A stretch of 31,000 nt of DNA, taken from NCBI GenBank assembly GCA_012295275.1, contig CM022679.1:659775-690774 (forward strand). Reading direction: 5' to 3'. The translations under genes were made by a program, and so were the position numbers. Every line of letters begins with the position of its first letter. The first letter of the stretch is position 1. Below are positions 15,128 through 25,975 of this stretch, piece after piece. The notes beneath the pieces were generated by a model. It made no database searches, was not told where the DNA came from, and worked only from the letters and a program-made list of their open reading frames with translations. Origin of the DNA: Chrysomallon squamiferum. Its lineage: Eukaryota; Mollusca; Gastropoda; Neomphalida; Peltospiridae.

Positions 15128-15345
15128 ATTTTATTTTTTTATACTACTGCAGCTACTACTATTACCACAACCACCAGCTTTACTGCTACTACTTCTACTG
15201 CTACTACTACTATTACCACTACTACTATACTATCAACACTACTGCTATTACCACTACTACTATGAACACTACTGCTATTACAACTACTACTACTAGTAAC
15301 ATTACTACTATTACTACTCCTACTACTATTACTACTACAGGAAAT
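15128..15345 (+). repeat. ACT/CTA-rich trinucleotide tract
   Basis: Imperfect ACT, CTA and ACC units for about 200 bp, intergenic between the divergent vWA gene and the GPCR gene. The Leu/Tyr-rich frames over it are artefacts. Confidence 0.85.
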
Positions 15346-17117
15346 ATTACATCATTAGTTATATCTGCTTATACTCGTAAGATTTGAAAACTACTACTGC
15401 AGATTTGCTTACTTCGATCAACATTGGTGTGCTGAAGAATAATTTACTGTTTTGTGTTTCTAGAAATATTTGTTTTACGTTGTTTCTGCAATCTTCATGT
15501 GTAGATTAACTGTTTGGCCATTTGTTGAGTTGAAAAATGTTATCAGTGGATTCTACCAACTAATTCTTTTTAATTTTTTTTTTATCCTATTAAATGCGAC
15601 TTGGTGTCATTTTGTAATTTATACTGAATCTAATTTCGTACTATTTGTTCTCGTACTGTTCGCAGTATTTTAAAACCAGAATATTTTTTTGAAACGTGTC
15701 ACTAGTCACTGGCAGTGTTTGTTAAAAGACTATTAACATTATTTATGTTTAATTCACAACACAGTTTTTCTATCGACCATAAAAAAAATCTTATCTCTGA
15801 ACGACTTCGGCCACACAGGTGCTGCGACTCCCAAATACATCATCAACCACAACTCAAATATTTGAAAAGTTGTTAAATATCGGTTTCCACAGCCCGTGAA
15901 GCTACTCGAGACCTCCCAGTTGAATGTCACAAAACGAAGCTGACTCCAGAATTTCGTCTGAAAATGTTCTTCACGTTTTCTTGGTGAGAAAAAAACCCCG
16001 GCTACTTTGAAGTGTTTTGTCCACGTGTTTGCTTTATGATAATTTAACTGACAGACATGATGATTTTATTTTGAACGGTGATGTCAACTTAGAAATCTTG
16101 TTTGTATTTAGAAATCGCAGAAAGCTGGTTATTAATTATCGTTAAACGTGACTCATTAATTCAGATTCGGTCATGACAGAACCACGCAGAAATCCCTAAG
16201 TGATTGCAGTTATAAACACCGGAGGAAGATAATTCTATAAAGAGACGGATTTTATTTAAACGTAAAATATTCTTATATTTGTTTAAGGATCATTTTAAAC
16301 AGTTCGGATAGAAGTTTAACGATTTGAAATTTTCAGTCTGTAGTTGTTTTGTATTTTAGTTTACATTTGACTAAGAAAATGTTGTCGGATTAGTTAATCA
16401 GAAATTCAAAAAGTTTAAAACGGAGATAAAACTCAGCATTCTCAAAATTGTAATTAAAATCGTCTGAAAACGGATTTATATTATATTTACCTGGATCTCA
16501 GAGATTCACAGCCTGGATGGAGCGTATTTGATTCGAGACTATAAAAGGAAATAATTATTAAATCAGTTTCCATAGAGACATAAAAAGAATTATCTTTCTT
16601 TATTTCGAAGACGAATGATGAAAGATCTGAGACTATTTTCTTAACAACAGGGAAAAAAAAGATTTGTATATACAAATAGGAAGTGTTTAAGATAAAAAAA
16701 AATATATTTTATTAAATCGAATAATAATAATGATACTGACTGAAGTTCATGGAAAAATAAAATCTAGAGACCAAAAGTTGAGCAAGATAATACAGAATTT
16801 AAGATATTAAGATTGGAACATCGATATTCAATTTTATAGATAACAATTAAAACAGAATTTATTTCTAATTCAGTTTAAGAGAATATTTTCACAAAGGAAC
16901 TACTTAAAGAATCAAATTAAGGTTTGGGTAAAATGTATTTTGTACTAAATTGTTAGATTTTTAGACAGATAATTATTAAAATTATAAAACGTAAACTCGA
17001 CTATGAAGATACGTTACTACAGTTATAGTTAATAGTAAACAAACAGACATCAGGATTAGTACAGAAGTGACAGAACTAAATAACACAAGCTGAACAGTGT
17101 GACAGTTAGAACTGGAA
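15346..17117. other. Upstream region of the GPCR gene
   Basis: No coding exon is supported. The sequence is AT-rich with many short frames. It should contain the promoter and 5' UTR of the GPCR gene. TATA-like sites occur at 16232-16238 (TATAAAG in TCTATAAAGAG) and 16540-16548. No strong acceptor lies just before the ATG at 17118, so the leader may be unspliced. Confidence 0.4.
16540..16548 (+). promoter_or_regulatory. Candidate TATA box for the GPCR gene
   Basis: TATAAAAGG, a full consensus match, 570 bp before the start codon. It would imply a 5' UTR of roughly 550 nt containing several upstream ATGs. It could be a chance match. Confidence 0.25.
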
Positions 17118-20100
17118 ATGTCTTGTACTGACAACTCGTTTAACTTCAGTGCTAAAGCATACGTAGGCAGCATCAAACACGTTCCTCTGTGGGAAATCGC
17201 TGCCAAGGCTTCTGCTGTCGTCGCCGTTGAAATGATGGCGTGCATCGGTAACCTGCTTATCATCGCCATCGTGTGGCAGTCGAAGAAGATGAGGACGACC
17301 ACCAACTACTACATCGTCAGTCTGGCTGTCTCGGATCTGATGGTTGCTCTCGGTCCTATGTGGATCTTTCTTGCAGACGACTTTACGGACGGATGGGTGC
17401 TCGGACCTTTTCTCTGCAAATGTAACGCGTTTGTCCAAGGTGAGTTCATTGGTCTGTAATGACTCACAAACGTCTCAGAGGTATGAAAGAATGTAACGCG
17501 TTTGTCCAAGGTGAGTTCATTGGTCTGTAATGACTCACAAACGTCTCAGAGGTATGAAAGAATGTAACGCGTTTGTCCAAGGTGAGTTTTTCTGTAATGA
17601 CTCACAAACGTCTCAGAGGTATGAAAGAATGTAACGCGTTTGTCCAAGGTGAGTTCATTGGTCTGTAATGACTCACAAACGTCTCAGAGGTATGAAAGAA
17701 TGTAACGCGTTTGTCCAAGGTGAGTTCATTGGTCTGTAATGACTCACAAACGTCTCAGAGGTATGAAAGAATGTAACGCGTTTGTCCAAGGTGAGTTCAT
17801 TGGTCTGTAATGACTCACAAACGTCTCAGAGGTATGAAAGAATGTAACGCGTTTGTCCAAGGTGAGTTCATTGGTCTGTAATGACTCACAAACGTCTCAG
17901 AGGTATGAAAGAATGTAACGCGTTTGTCCAAGGTGAGTTCATTGGTCTGTAATTCACAAACGTCTCAGAGGTATGAAAGAATGTAACGCGTTTGTCCAAG
18001 GTGAGTTCATTGGTCTGTAATGACTCACAAAAGTCTCAGAGGTATGAAAGAATGTAACGCGTTTGTCCAAGGTGAGTTCATTGGTCTGTAATGACTTGTA
18101 AACGTCTCAGAGGTATGAAAGAATGTAACGCGTTTGTCCAAGGTGAGTTTACTTGTCTGTAATGACTCACAAACGTCTCAGAGGTAAGAAAGAATGTAAC
18201 GCGTTTGTCCAAGGTGAGTTTACTTGTCTGTAATGACTTGTAAACGTCTCAGAGGTATGAAAGAAAACGCGTTTGTCTAATGACTTGTAAACGTCTCAGA
18301 GGTATGAAAGAATGTAACGCGTTTGTCCAAGGTGAGTTTACTTGTCTGTAATGACTTGTAAACGTCTCAGAGGTATGAAAGAATGTAACGCGTTTGTCCA
18401 AGGTGAGTTTACTTGTCTGTAATGACTCACAAACGTCTCAGAGGTAAGAAAGAATGTAACGCGTTTGTCCAAGGTGAGTTTACTTGTCTGTAATGACTTG
18501 TAAACGTCTCAGAGGTATGAAAGAATGTAACGCGTTTGTCCAAGGTGAGTTCATTGGTCTGTAATGACTCACAAACGTCTCAGAGGTATGAAAGAATGTA
18601 ACGCGTTTGTCCAAGGTGAGTTCATTGGTCTGTAATGACTCACAAACGTCTCAGAGGTAAGAAAGAATGTAACGCGTTTGTCCAAGGTGAGTTCATTGGT
18701 CTGTAATGACTCACAAACGTCTCAGAGGTATGAAAGAATGTAAAACTTGTCTGCAATGACTCACAAACGTCTCAGAGGTATGAAAGAATGTAACGCGTTT
18801 GTCCAAGGTGAGTTCACTTGTCTGTAATGACTTGAAAACGTCTCAGAGGTATGAAAGATAGCGTAGGTCAAACTTCATCGAATACTCTTTGGCTTGTTTG
18901 TAACGGCTGGTTAGCCAAAAGACCTGACCGAAAGAAACAACAACAACAACAACAACAACAAAAACAACAGCAAATACAACCAAAAACCCCTATTAAACTA
19001 GCTTGTTTTTCTGAATCACCTGTTTTTCCTTTCAGTGATGGCAATGTGCGCCAGCGTCTTCACTTTGATGGCGATCGCCGGGGACAGATTCTTCGCCATC
19101 ATCTTTCCACTGAGGTCACGTGTCACCCAGCGAAGAGTCGGCGTAGTCATCTCCATCATCTCACTCTCCGCCGGCTCCATCGCCACGCCGACGTTGTTCG
19201 TGTACACGTACAGGGAGCGGCCGTGGAAGAACTACGTGGAGAGGTTCTGTACCGACGTCTGGCCCGTCGTCAAAACTGCCACGTCATGTGACTTCGGTCT
19301 GACGTCAAAACGCGCCTACTGGAGCCTGGTGGTCGTCGTACTAAACTGGGTCCCGATGATTGTGATGATTGTCCTGTACACCGTCATCATCATCAAGTTA
19401 CGCTTCAACAGAATTTTACCCAGCAGTGGCGCCCTCTCCATGACCGCCTTACAGCAAAGGTCAAAGACTAAAGTGAGTTATCGTCCTTGTTTTTCTCCTA
19501 TCAAAGACTAAAGTGAGTTTTATCCGTGTTTCTTGTTTTTCTCCTTCTATCAAAGACTAAAGTGAGTTATCGTCCTTGTTTCTCACTTCTTCTTTTTTTC
19601 CTTCTATCAAAGACTAAAGTGAGTTATCTTCCTTGTTTCTAACTTCTTGTTTTTCTCCTTCTATCGATTTTTTTTTCTCTCTATGTTTTTATATCCACAC
19701 CCTCTCTGTAAATAGTTTTAACAACAATCTTATAACTGTGTTTGTATTTAACAGACTGTTCTTATAATTGACAAGCTGTTGTTGTATTTAACAGACTGTT
19801 GTTATATTTAACAGACTGTTGTTATATTTAACAGACTGTTCTTATAATTAACAAGCTGGTGTTGTATTTAACAGACTGTTGTTGTATTCACAGGTTGTCA
19901 AAATGTTTTTCTCCGTGCTGATCGTGTTTATAGTTTGCACGGTTCCATTCCAAGTGTCCAAGTTGTTTGAACTCTACAGAGAAAACAGAGGAAAGGTAAT
20001 TTAAACTTGCTAGATTTTCTCTTTTCTTGCAACAACTTTAAAAAAATCAAAATAATATTAATTAAAAAAAATCCCCCTCCCACCAAAAAAACCACAACAA

Positions 20101-21505
20101 AAAACAAACCAATACCCATAATAACAATAACAAACACTAAAAATACCAACCCCTAATAAAAATAGAAAATAAAAATAAAAAAAAAAAAATAAAGAAAGAA
20201 AACAAAAAACAAAACACAAACATTAAAAAGCGAAAACAAAAACAAAACAACAGTAATAACCATAACAAGAAGAAATACACAAAAATTATACAAAATAACA
20301 CTAATAAAAAACAAACAACAATAACAAAAAGAAAGAAAGAAAGAAAGAAAGAACGAAAGAAAAAAAAATAATAAAAAAGAAAAAGAAAACACACAACAAA
20401 CAAATAAAGGAAAACGACATATATAATATATAAAATTTTAAAGTTGTGATGAAACTTCACGTATTCTTTTATATGTAAACATGAAATACAAATACACAAA
20501 TAAATAAAAATAAACAAATAAATAAATAAACAAATAATGGAATAAACAAATAAATAAAATAAATAAATAAATAAATAAATAAAAAAAATTTAAAACATTG
20601 AAAAATAAGACGATTTTCAGTGTCTATAATATAACACCAGAAAGTTTCCTTTTTGCATGTACCGGCTGCTATTTAGTAATAAAATGAAAATAAAAACGCT
20701 TTACAGAGCAAGTCTAGTGCAAACCTCATCGAAGTCCCCCTCCTGACAGTGATGTTTCATTAATCCTAAACTTACATTGGAGGATTAACATTTAGAAAAG
20801 TTTAGTTATCTGTGAATTACATTTCATTTGTACTTTGTTTAATTCGAAAATCACCTGTTTCACAAATAAATTAAGAAAATAATCTTTTATTTCCTAACAG
20901 CTGATCATTATCATTGTTCACATATTTGTGAATGTAGCTAAAATAGTTTCTACAATTTTGACGCCTCAGGCTTTGATGTGTCTCTGATGTCTTGGTACTT
21001 GAGTTTCAAAAGTAAGTTACACGGTTTGCACGGATAAGTTAAATTCTTGACATACGTAATAATAAATAACCACTGATGATTTGTTGTGATTAGAGCAGTC
21101 TATTTCATTCTGTCTTTCAGTTATTCATTCACTCAGTCATTCTCTGATCAGTTTGCTGGTAATCTTGATTTTCTTTCACTCTGGCATTATGTCCAGTCAT
21201 TAACAATTCATTAATCAGTGTTTAGCCAGTCAGTGTTTTTGTTTCAGCTGCCAAGTTGGTACGGGCCAGTGTATTTCTCCGCCATCATGCTCATGTACAC
21301 CAACAGCGCCATCAACCCCGTCCTGTACGGAGGTCTCAACGAGAACTTCAGAAACGGATACCGCGACCTCATCAACAGAATCCTAAAAAGGAAGTCGACC
21401 CGTGAACTTGCCTTCATGAACGCCATGTCAACGAGGTCAAGGCCAAGCATCGTGGAAGACCTCAGCGCCAAACGGGTGTCTGACAATTTGACGTCACACG
21501 ATTAA
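17118..21505 (+). CDS. Class A (rhodopsin-like) peptide-type GPCR (4 coding exons, 372 aa)
   Basis: Coding exons: 17118-17439, 19036-19472, 19894-19995, 21248-21505, all with GT-AG borders and joining phases (1119 nt). Visible marks: N-glycosylation motif N9-F-S; TM1 IGN (N45); TM2 SLAVSD (D73); Cys at 100/102 for the extracellular disulfide; TM3 end GDRFFAIIFPL (R125); a second extracellular loop with CTDVWP; TM5 with NWVP; TM6 VVKMFFSVLIVFIVCTVPFQ; TM7 NSAINPVLY; a Ser/Arg-rich tail. The CxxxWP loop and DRFFAI resemble neuropeptide receptors of the NPFF/NPY/tachykinin-type group; the ligand cannot be named. Unusual: Ser at 150 where TM4 normally has Trp, and Thr269 in place of Trp in the TM6 CWxP motif. 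Introns 1 and 2 carry tandem arrays of their own splice sites. An AATAAA follows at 21707. Confidence 0.95.
17420..18859 (+). repeat. 21-copy, 71-bp tandem array of the GPCR exon 1 splice donor
   Basis: Unit starts (ATGTAACGCG phase): 17420, 17491, 17562, 17629, 17700, 17771, 17842, 17913, 17981, 18052, 18123, 18194, 18264 (deleted), 18312, 18383, 18454, 18525, 18596, 18667, 18738 (deleted), 18789. Each complete unit holds the last 20 coding bases of exon 1 (ATGTAACGCGTTTGTCCAAG), the donor GTGAGT and about 50 bp of intron ending AGAGGTATGAAAGA. 19 units keep the donor. Two sequence types are interleaved (TTCATTGG with CTCACAAA, and TTACTTG with CTTGTAAA). Three units carry GAGGTAAG instead of GAGGTATG. 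Confidence 0.98.
18933..18972 (+). repeat. CAA-rich microsatellite
   Basis: ACAACAACAAC run with interruptions in GPCR intron 1, between the donor array and the exon 2 acceptor. It is read as a Gln-rich frame by chance and is not coding. Confidence 0.85.
19461..19670 (+). repeat. Four tandem copies of the GPCR exon 2 splice donor
   Basis: TCAAAGACTAAA|GTGAGTT occurs at 19461 (real), 19501, 19550 and 19607. The spacings of 40, 49 and 57 bp come from variable pyrimidine-rich spacers (TCCTTGTTTCTC, TTTTTCTCCTTCTAT). Every copy has 12 exon bases and an intact GTGAGT. Confidence 0.95.
19741..19893 (+). repeat. Six-fold tandem acceptor at the end of GPCR intron 2
   Basis: Five decoys of the form ATTTAACAG|ACTGTT (AG ending at 19754, 19794, 19814, 19834, 19874) precede the real GTATTCACAG (AG at 19892-19893). 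Basic units of 20 bp (GTTATATTTAACAGACTGTT) and 40-bp composites with ATTAACAAGCTG are visible. Confidence 0.95.
20031..20600 (+). repeat. A-rich, T- and G-poor low-complexity tract in GPCR intron 3
   Basis: About 570 bp dominated by A, with C in the first part and G in GAAA runs (20335-20360), then TAAA units. Coding-strand T is scarce over the first 400 bp. The long F- and L-rich minus-strand frames are artefacts of this composition. Confidence 0.85.
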
Positions 21506-21706
21506 AACAACGTGGGCCACTGCCGCGACACCAACGTGACGTTGCAGTGAACTCTAAAATGTTGTTCTTTATATGGTTTCTCAAATAGATGTTAATCGAA
21601 GAAAAGAGATGATTTTTATTTTAAATATTTTAGATATATTGAGAGAAAAGCTAGTTGAGAATAATTTTATAAATTTATTTCTTGTATCTTGTAAATTATT
21701 TGTAAC

Positions 21707-21712
21707 AATAAA
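21707..21712 (+). terminator. Polyadenylation signal of the GPCR gene
   Basis: AATAAA 202 nt past the stop codon, followed by a GT-rich element (GTGGTTAG and TCGTGTTTG). It is the first canonical hexamer downstream and fits a short 3' UTR. Confidence 0.65.
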
Positions 21713-21739
21713 GTGGTTAGAGTAATAAAATCGTGTTTG

Positions 21740-22997
21740 AACATATTTACAATCTGTATTCACACCCATCACACCAGTACCCACAGCAAACATGAATCTT
21801 CGTGACCCGGCATCGCAATAGCAAACATCACAAGATATATCGAGTTTATGTGGATAAAACGTATTGTGCACGTCATTAAACTCACAACGAAAACACGACA
21901 ATGTTTAACACACATCCACTCTTCCTTGCATTTCATACATCATGTCTGACACAGTGGGAGAACCTATTGCACTCCGTTACATTTTAAAAGGGTAAAAGTA
22001 AATAAGTAAGTAAATAAATAAATAAATAAAACATGTTAAAAAAAATATATATATATAAAAATTAAAATTTCGAATTAAATCATAATACTTTTACTTGCAT
22101 TTTTCAAAGTACCATGACTTAGTTCAATACAGATAAATAAATAAATATAGGAACAAACAAATAAGCAAACAACTAACAAACAAACTAACTAACTAACTAA
22201 CTGAATAAATAAATAAATAATAGTAATACATTTACGAATATTTCGAGTGTCGTACACGTATAAAACTTGCAAAAAATGTTAGGAAACAAAAGTAAAAATT
22301 ATATCAATTATTCCTCACCAGTAATAATAACTACATAACTAAATATTTCAAATACATTATATGATTTAATAGTGTCAGTAGTTTTATATTGTGTGTTGTT
22401 ATAAAAATTAATAGTTGTTCATATTATGTTATGTTTCTTTGACGTTTCAGTGTGATTAATAGAAGACCGGGTAAAGGGAGGTAACTGCAGAAAACAAAGT
22501 AATGTTTAGCAGCACGAAATAGTTTTACTGAACTGAATATTGAAATGTTTTAAAATAGACAGTCACGTAAAAAGGTTAAATTACAAATTTTCTACTCATT
22601 TCAAGTTATTTTTATTGTCAGTGTGTGGTATGAACAATAAACTGTATAAACTTGAAAATAAATCTTCAGGGACACATTTAATTATTATCCCTACAGCTAT
22701 TTGTTAATTATACATCATTACGTTTTTAAGTCACGGATTCATTTATTAATAGACTCGACATATTACTTTCTTTTAATTTTTTTTTTTAAATTTCGATAAG
22801 GAATATTAAACATTATTTCATAATTACATGGAAAAAAAAAAGAAGAGAAAAAGAGATTTTAATTTCATTTCTAAACAGTAAAAGTCATTAACTGTACTTT
22901 GAATTCAAATGTGCTGTTTCGATTACACAGCAAAAATGATGAAAGTAAAGAATGGCATGCTTCGTAAAAAGTACTGAATATCCCTAGATAATCAGCA
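21740..22997. other. Intergenic, nothing recognised
   Basis: AT-rich, with short simple runs: TAAA at 22008-22030, AAAC/AACT units at 22155-22202 and TAAA again at 22206-22220. No coding exon, RNA gene or element ends were recognised. Confidence 0.5.
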
Positions 22998-23002
22998 ATC
23001 AT

Positions 23003-23224
23003 TTTATTATTATTGTTATTATTATTATTATTATTATGATTGTGATTATTATTATTATAATTATGAGTATGATTATTATTATTATTATTATTATTGTTAT
23101 TATGATTATGATTATTATTATGATTATTATTATGATTATTATGATGATTATTATTATTATGATTATTATAATTATGATTATTATGATTATTATTATTATT
23201 ATTATGATTATTATTATGATTATG

Positions 23225-23257
<33 letters not shown>
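23003..23257 (+). repeat. ATT microsatellite with ATG/GATT interruptions
   Basis: About 250 bp of ATT units interrupted by GATT, GTT and ATG. It reads as Ile, Met or Leu homopolymers in several frames, none coding. Confidence 0.95.
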
Positions 23258-23364
23258 TGACGTTGTCTCGTTGCCTTTTTGTCTGGGTTCTGTCTAACAT
23301 CAAGAATTTCGTCGATGCGGTTTTGCGGTTGCGAAAACATGTGTGACGTGTTTCCCCAACCACA

Positions 23365-23366
<2 letters not shown>

Positions 23367-23453
<87 letters not shown>
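23367..23453 (+). repeat. CAA then AAT microsatellite
   Basis: About 12 CAA units change directly into about 17 AAT units. The 108-bp unique island 23258-23366 separates it from the preceding ATT array. Confidence 0.95.
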
Positions 23454-23457
<4 letters not shown>

Positions 23458-23984
23458 CGAGGATAACAAATCTCCAGGGTCATTTTAATCACTGGTAACA
23501 GAAATAACAAAACATGAACATCATCGCTAGCACATTCTCCTAAAAGAGACAGAATAAACTCAAGTTATTACTGTAAGAAAACAAATCATTTACACTTGCG
23601 AGCTGTCAAAGTTTCTGCACGATTTCATCTTTCTGTTATTATTTGTCGTATTTTATTTACTTATTTATTTATTCTTATTTTTATTTTTACTACCACTGTT
23701 TAATATATCTATTCATTTTTCTCATTTATTTTCTTCTTGTTTACGCTAAATATGGCGATGTTTTATTTGTTTTTATTACACTGACATTACTTTCGGTTAA
23801 ACTGCAATCGATAATGATTTTTCATTACCAAATACCGCCTGTTTCCGTTCTTTTTGTTATGGTTAAACATTTAATATTTCAAACTGGCACGTGATTATTT
23901 AATTCTTGTCCAGCTGTTGCATATTAACTCTTTCGAATTACTCAACCGAATAACAGAGCTTCGTAATCATATTTCTATTTATAT

Positions 23985-24054
23985 TACTACTACTACTACT
24001 AATATATATATATATATGTATGTATGTATGTATGTGTACGTGTGTGTGTGTGTG
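23985..24054 (+). repeat. CTA / AT / GTAT / GT compound microsatellite
   Basis: CTA units, then AT, then GTAT, then GT repeats, each passing to the next by one-base change. Confidence 0.9.
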
Positions 24055-24114
24055 AAAAAATATTAAACATGACTGAAATTATATCCGGCTTTCAATTTCT
24101 TTTGTAATTTCATT

Positions 24115-24247
<133 letters not shown>

Positions 24248-24799
24248 TTACATTTGATTCAAATGATATACTATGCAAAACATTTTGCACGTTATTCATT
24301 TTTCATCATCATCATAATCGTCATGACAACGGCTGCTGTGTATACGAAGAGAGATGTAGATTTAGGGAAGACCTGGTTACTTGCCAATGGTTGATTGGTT
24401 TTTCTCCATTCGACTTGAGCACGATAAAGTGACATCTTAAGACAGTAATATTCCTAAAAAACACAAAACTCATTGAAGTTAGCTGTTTTATTTCTGAACT
24501 CACCAGACTTGTTAACTGATGCGTACTGATTCAGTTGTCACCTACACACAGAAACAAAATCGTTCTTAAACAACAGCAATCTATCTGAAACCTGTTTTCA
24601 AAAAGATCTTCTAAATACCTAAACCAGAAATTAAACACGAGATGTGTATTTGGCAAGATATGACAATGAATTTATATATTGCTGCTACTGTTGTTGTTAA
24701 TTGTGTTAGACGTGTTGTACCTGTTGTCATTATTAGACAGAACGCTCAACATGTGACAGTCCAGAAAAAGAAATAAAATATACAAATATATTTACTTAT

Positions 24800-24815
24800 A
24801 ATTATTACTGTTATA

Positions 24816-24848
<33 letters not shown>

Positions 24849-24898
24849 GTTGTTGTTGTTGTTATTATTATTATTATTGTTACTATTATTAAAATTAA

Positions 24899-24931
<33 letters not shown>

Positions 24932-25090
24932 AATTAATATTATTAAAATTGTTAAAATTACTATTATTATTATTACTACTACTACTACTACTTCTATTAA
25001 TATTAAAATTACTGTTACTATTATTATTATTATTATTATTAAAATTATTGTTATTATTATTATTATTGTTATCACTGTTTTTGTTGTTAT
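24800..25090 (+). repeat. Interrupted ATT / GTT / ACT tract
   Basis: About 290 bp of ATT units with GTT, ACT and AAAATT interruptions. The Ile-, Asn- and Leu-homopolymer frames over it are artefacts. Confidence 0.9.
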
Positions 25091-25338
25091 TTAAAGAGTA
25101 TTTATTCATATAATATTTTCATAATAACATTACTATTAATAAATAAAAAAGAAATTTTAATTATATATAACTTTAATAAAGATCACTAGGCATTTTAATT
25201 ATGGTTAAATTTAAAATTATTATTTTGAATATGATTATAATTAAACTTGGTTTATTTTGTTGACAATGCTTTTGTTAACATTAATTATTCATAATCATAG
25301 AACTGACATTAACAATTTTCTTTCATGATAATTTTTCT

Positions 25339-25485
25339 TTATTTTATTATTTTATTTTATTACTTTATTTATTTATTTATTTATTCATGTTCACTGTTGT
25401 AGCAGTAACAACAGAACCAATATTTTATTTTATTTTATTATTTTATTTTATTTTATTTTTTTGTTTTTTCAGTTTTTTTTTTTTT
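25339..25485 (+). repeat. TTTTA / TTTA repeats
   Basis: Two blocks of TTTTA-type units (25339-25385 and about 25421-25460), then a T-run near 25477. Between them is a short unique segment. Confidence 0.8.
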
Positions 25486-25490
25486 AAATA

Positions 25491-25675
25491 ATGAGCAATG
25501 ATAATATAAATAAGTAAATATTTATATTCTCGAGAAAAAAGTGAAAAAAAAAAAAAAAAAAGAAACATAATAGTAATAAATATATAAATAAATAAATCAA
25601 CAATGATAATATAAATAAGTAAACAATTATATTGTTGAGATATACGCTAAAAAAAAAAAATAATAGTAATAAATA
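25491..25675 (+). repeat. Tandem duplication of about 104 bp
   Basis: CAATGATAATATAAATAAGT-like starts (near 25497 and 25601) are followed by an ATATT..GAGA block, an A-run and ATAATAGTAATAAAT in both copies. They differ mainly in A-run length and the central block. Confidence 0.75.
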
Positions 25676-25797
25676 ATTTACTGGAAAGAATAATACTTAT
25701 CATAATATTTGATAAACGAGTTTTTCTTGTAATCTCTTTTCTATATTTTCATTAACAACACTTCCATATAGGAGGTCACATTTTGTATTATTTAATG

Positions 25798-25975
25798 ATA
25801 TTTCTCGCATGATGAAACCATAGTGTTATGTATTATTATTTCTAAGAGGATTAAACACAATGTTATTATGATGATATTTCTGAGATGATTAAATGATAAT
25901 ATTATGAGATCTAACCTCCGAGATGATTAAATCATTTTATTAAGTGATGATATTTCTTAGATCATCAAATGCTTC
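25798..25975 (+). repeat. Degenerate minisatellite, about five units of 35-45 bp
   Basis: Variants of TATTTCTGAGATGATTAAA recur near 25798, 25840, 25876, 25915 and 25947, each followed by an ATTAT-type stretch. Divergence is high, suggesting an old array. Confidence 0.55.

Noticed and set aside
17309-17509. Minus-strand frames over GPCR exon 1 and the donor array
   Set aside because: They are shadows of the receptor exon and of the repeat units; the plus-strand exon has GPCR motifs and joins in frame to exon 2.
18851-19291. 146-codon plus-strand frame including a Gln run before GPCR exon 2
   Set aside because: It is out of frame with the TM3-TM4 coding sequence and lacks domain signal; the DRF-containing frame is the real one.
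23003-23453. Possible CRISPR-like spaced repeats
   Set aside because: The units are trinucleotides with no spacers, in a eukaryotic nuclear locus. The same applies to the 71-bp and 28-bp arrays, which are contiguous tandem repeats without spacers.
22999-23510. Long Ile/Leu/Asn/Tyr homopolymer open frames over ATT and CAA arrays
   Set aside because: They are simple translations of microsatellites, present in several frames and on both strands, with no flanking coding context.
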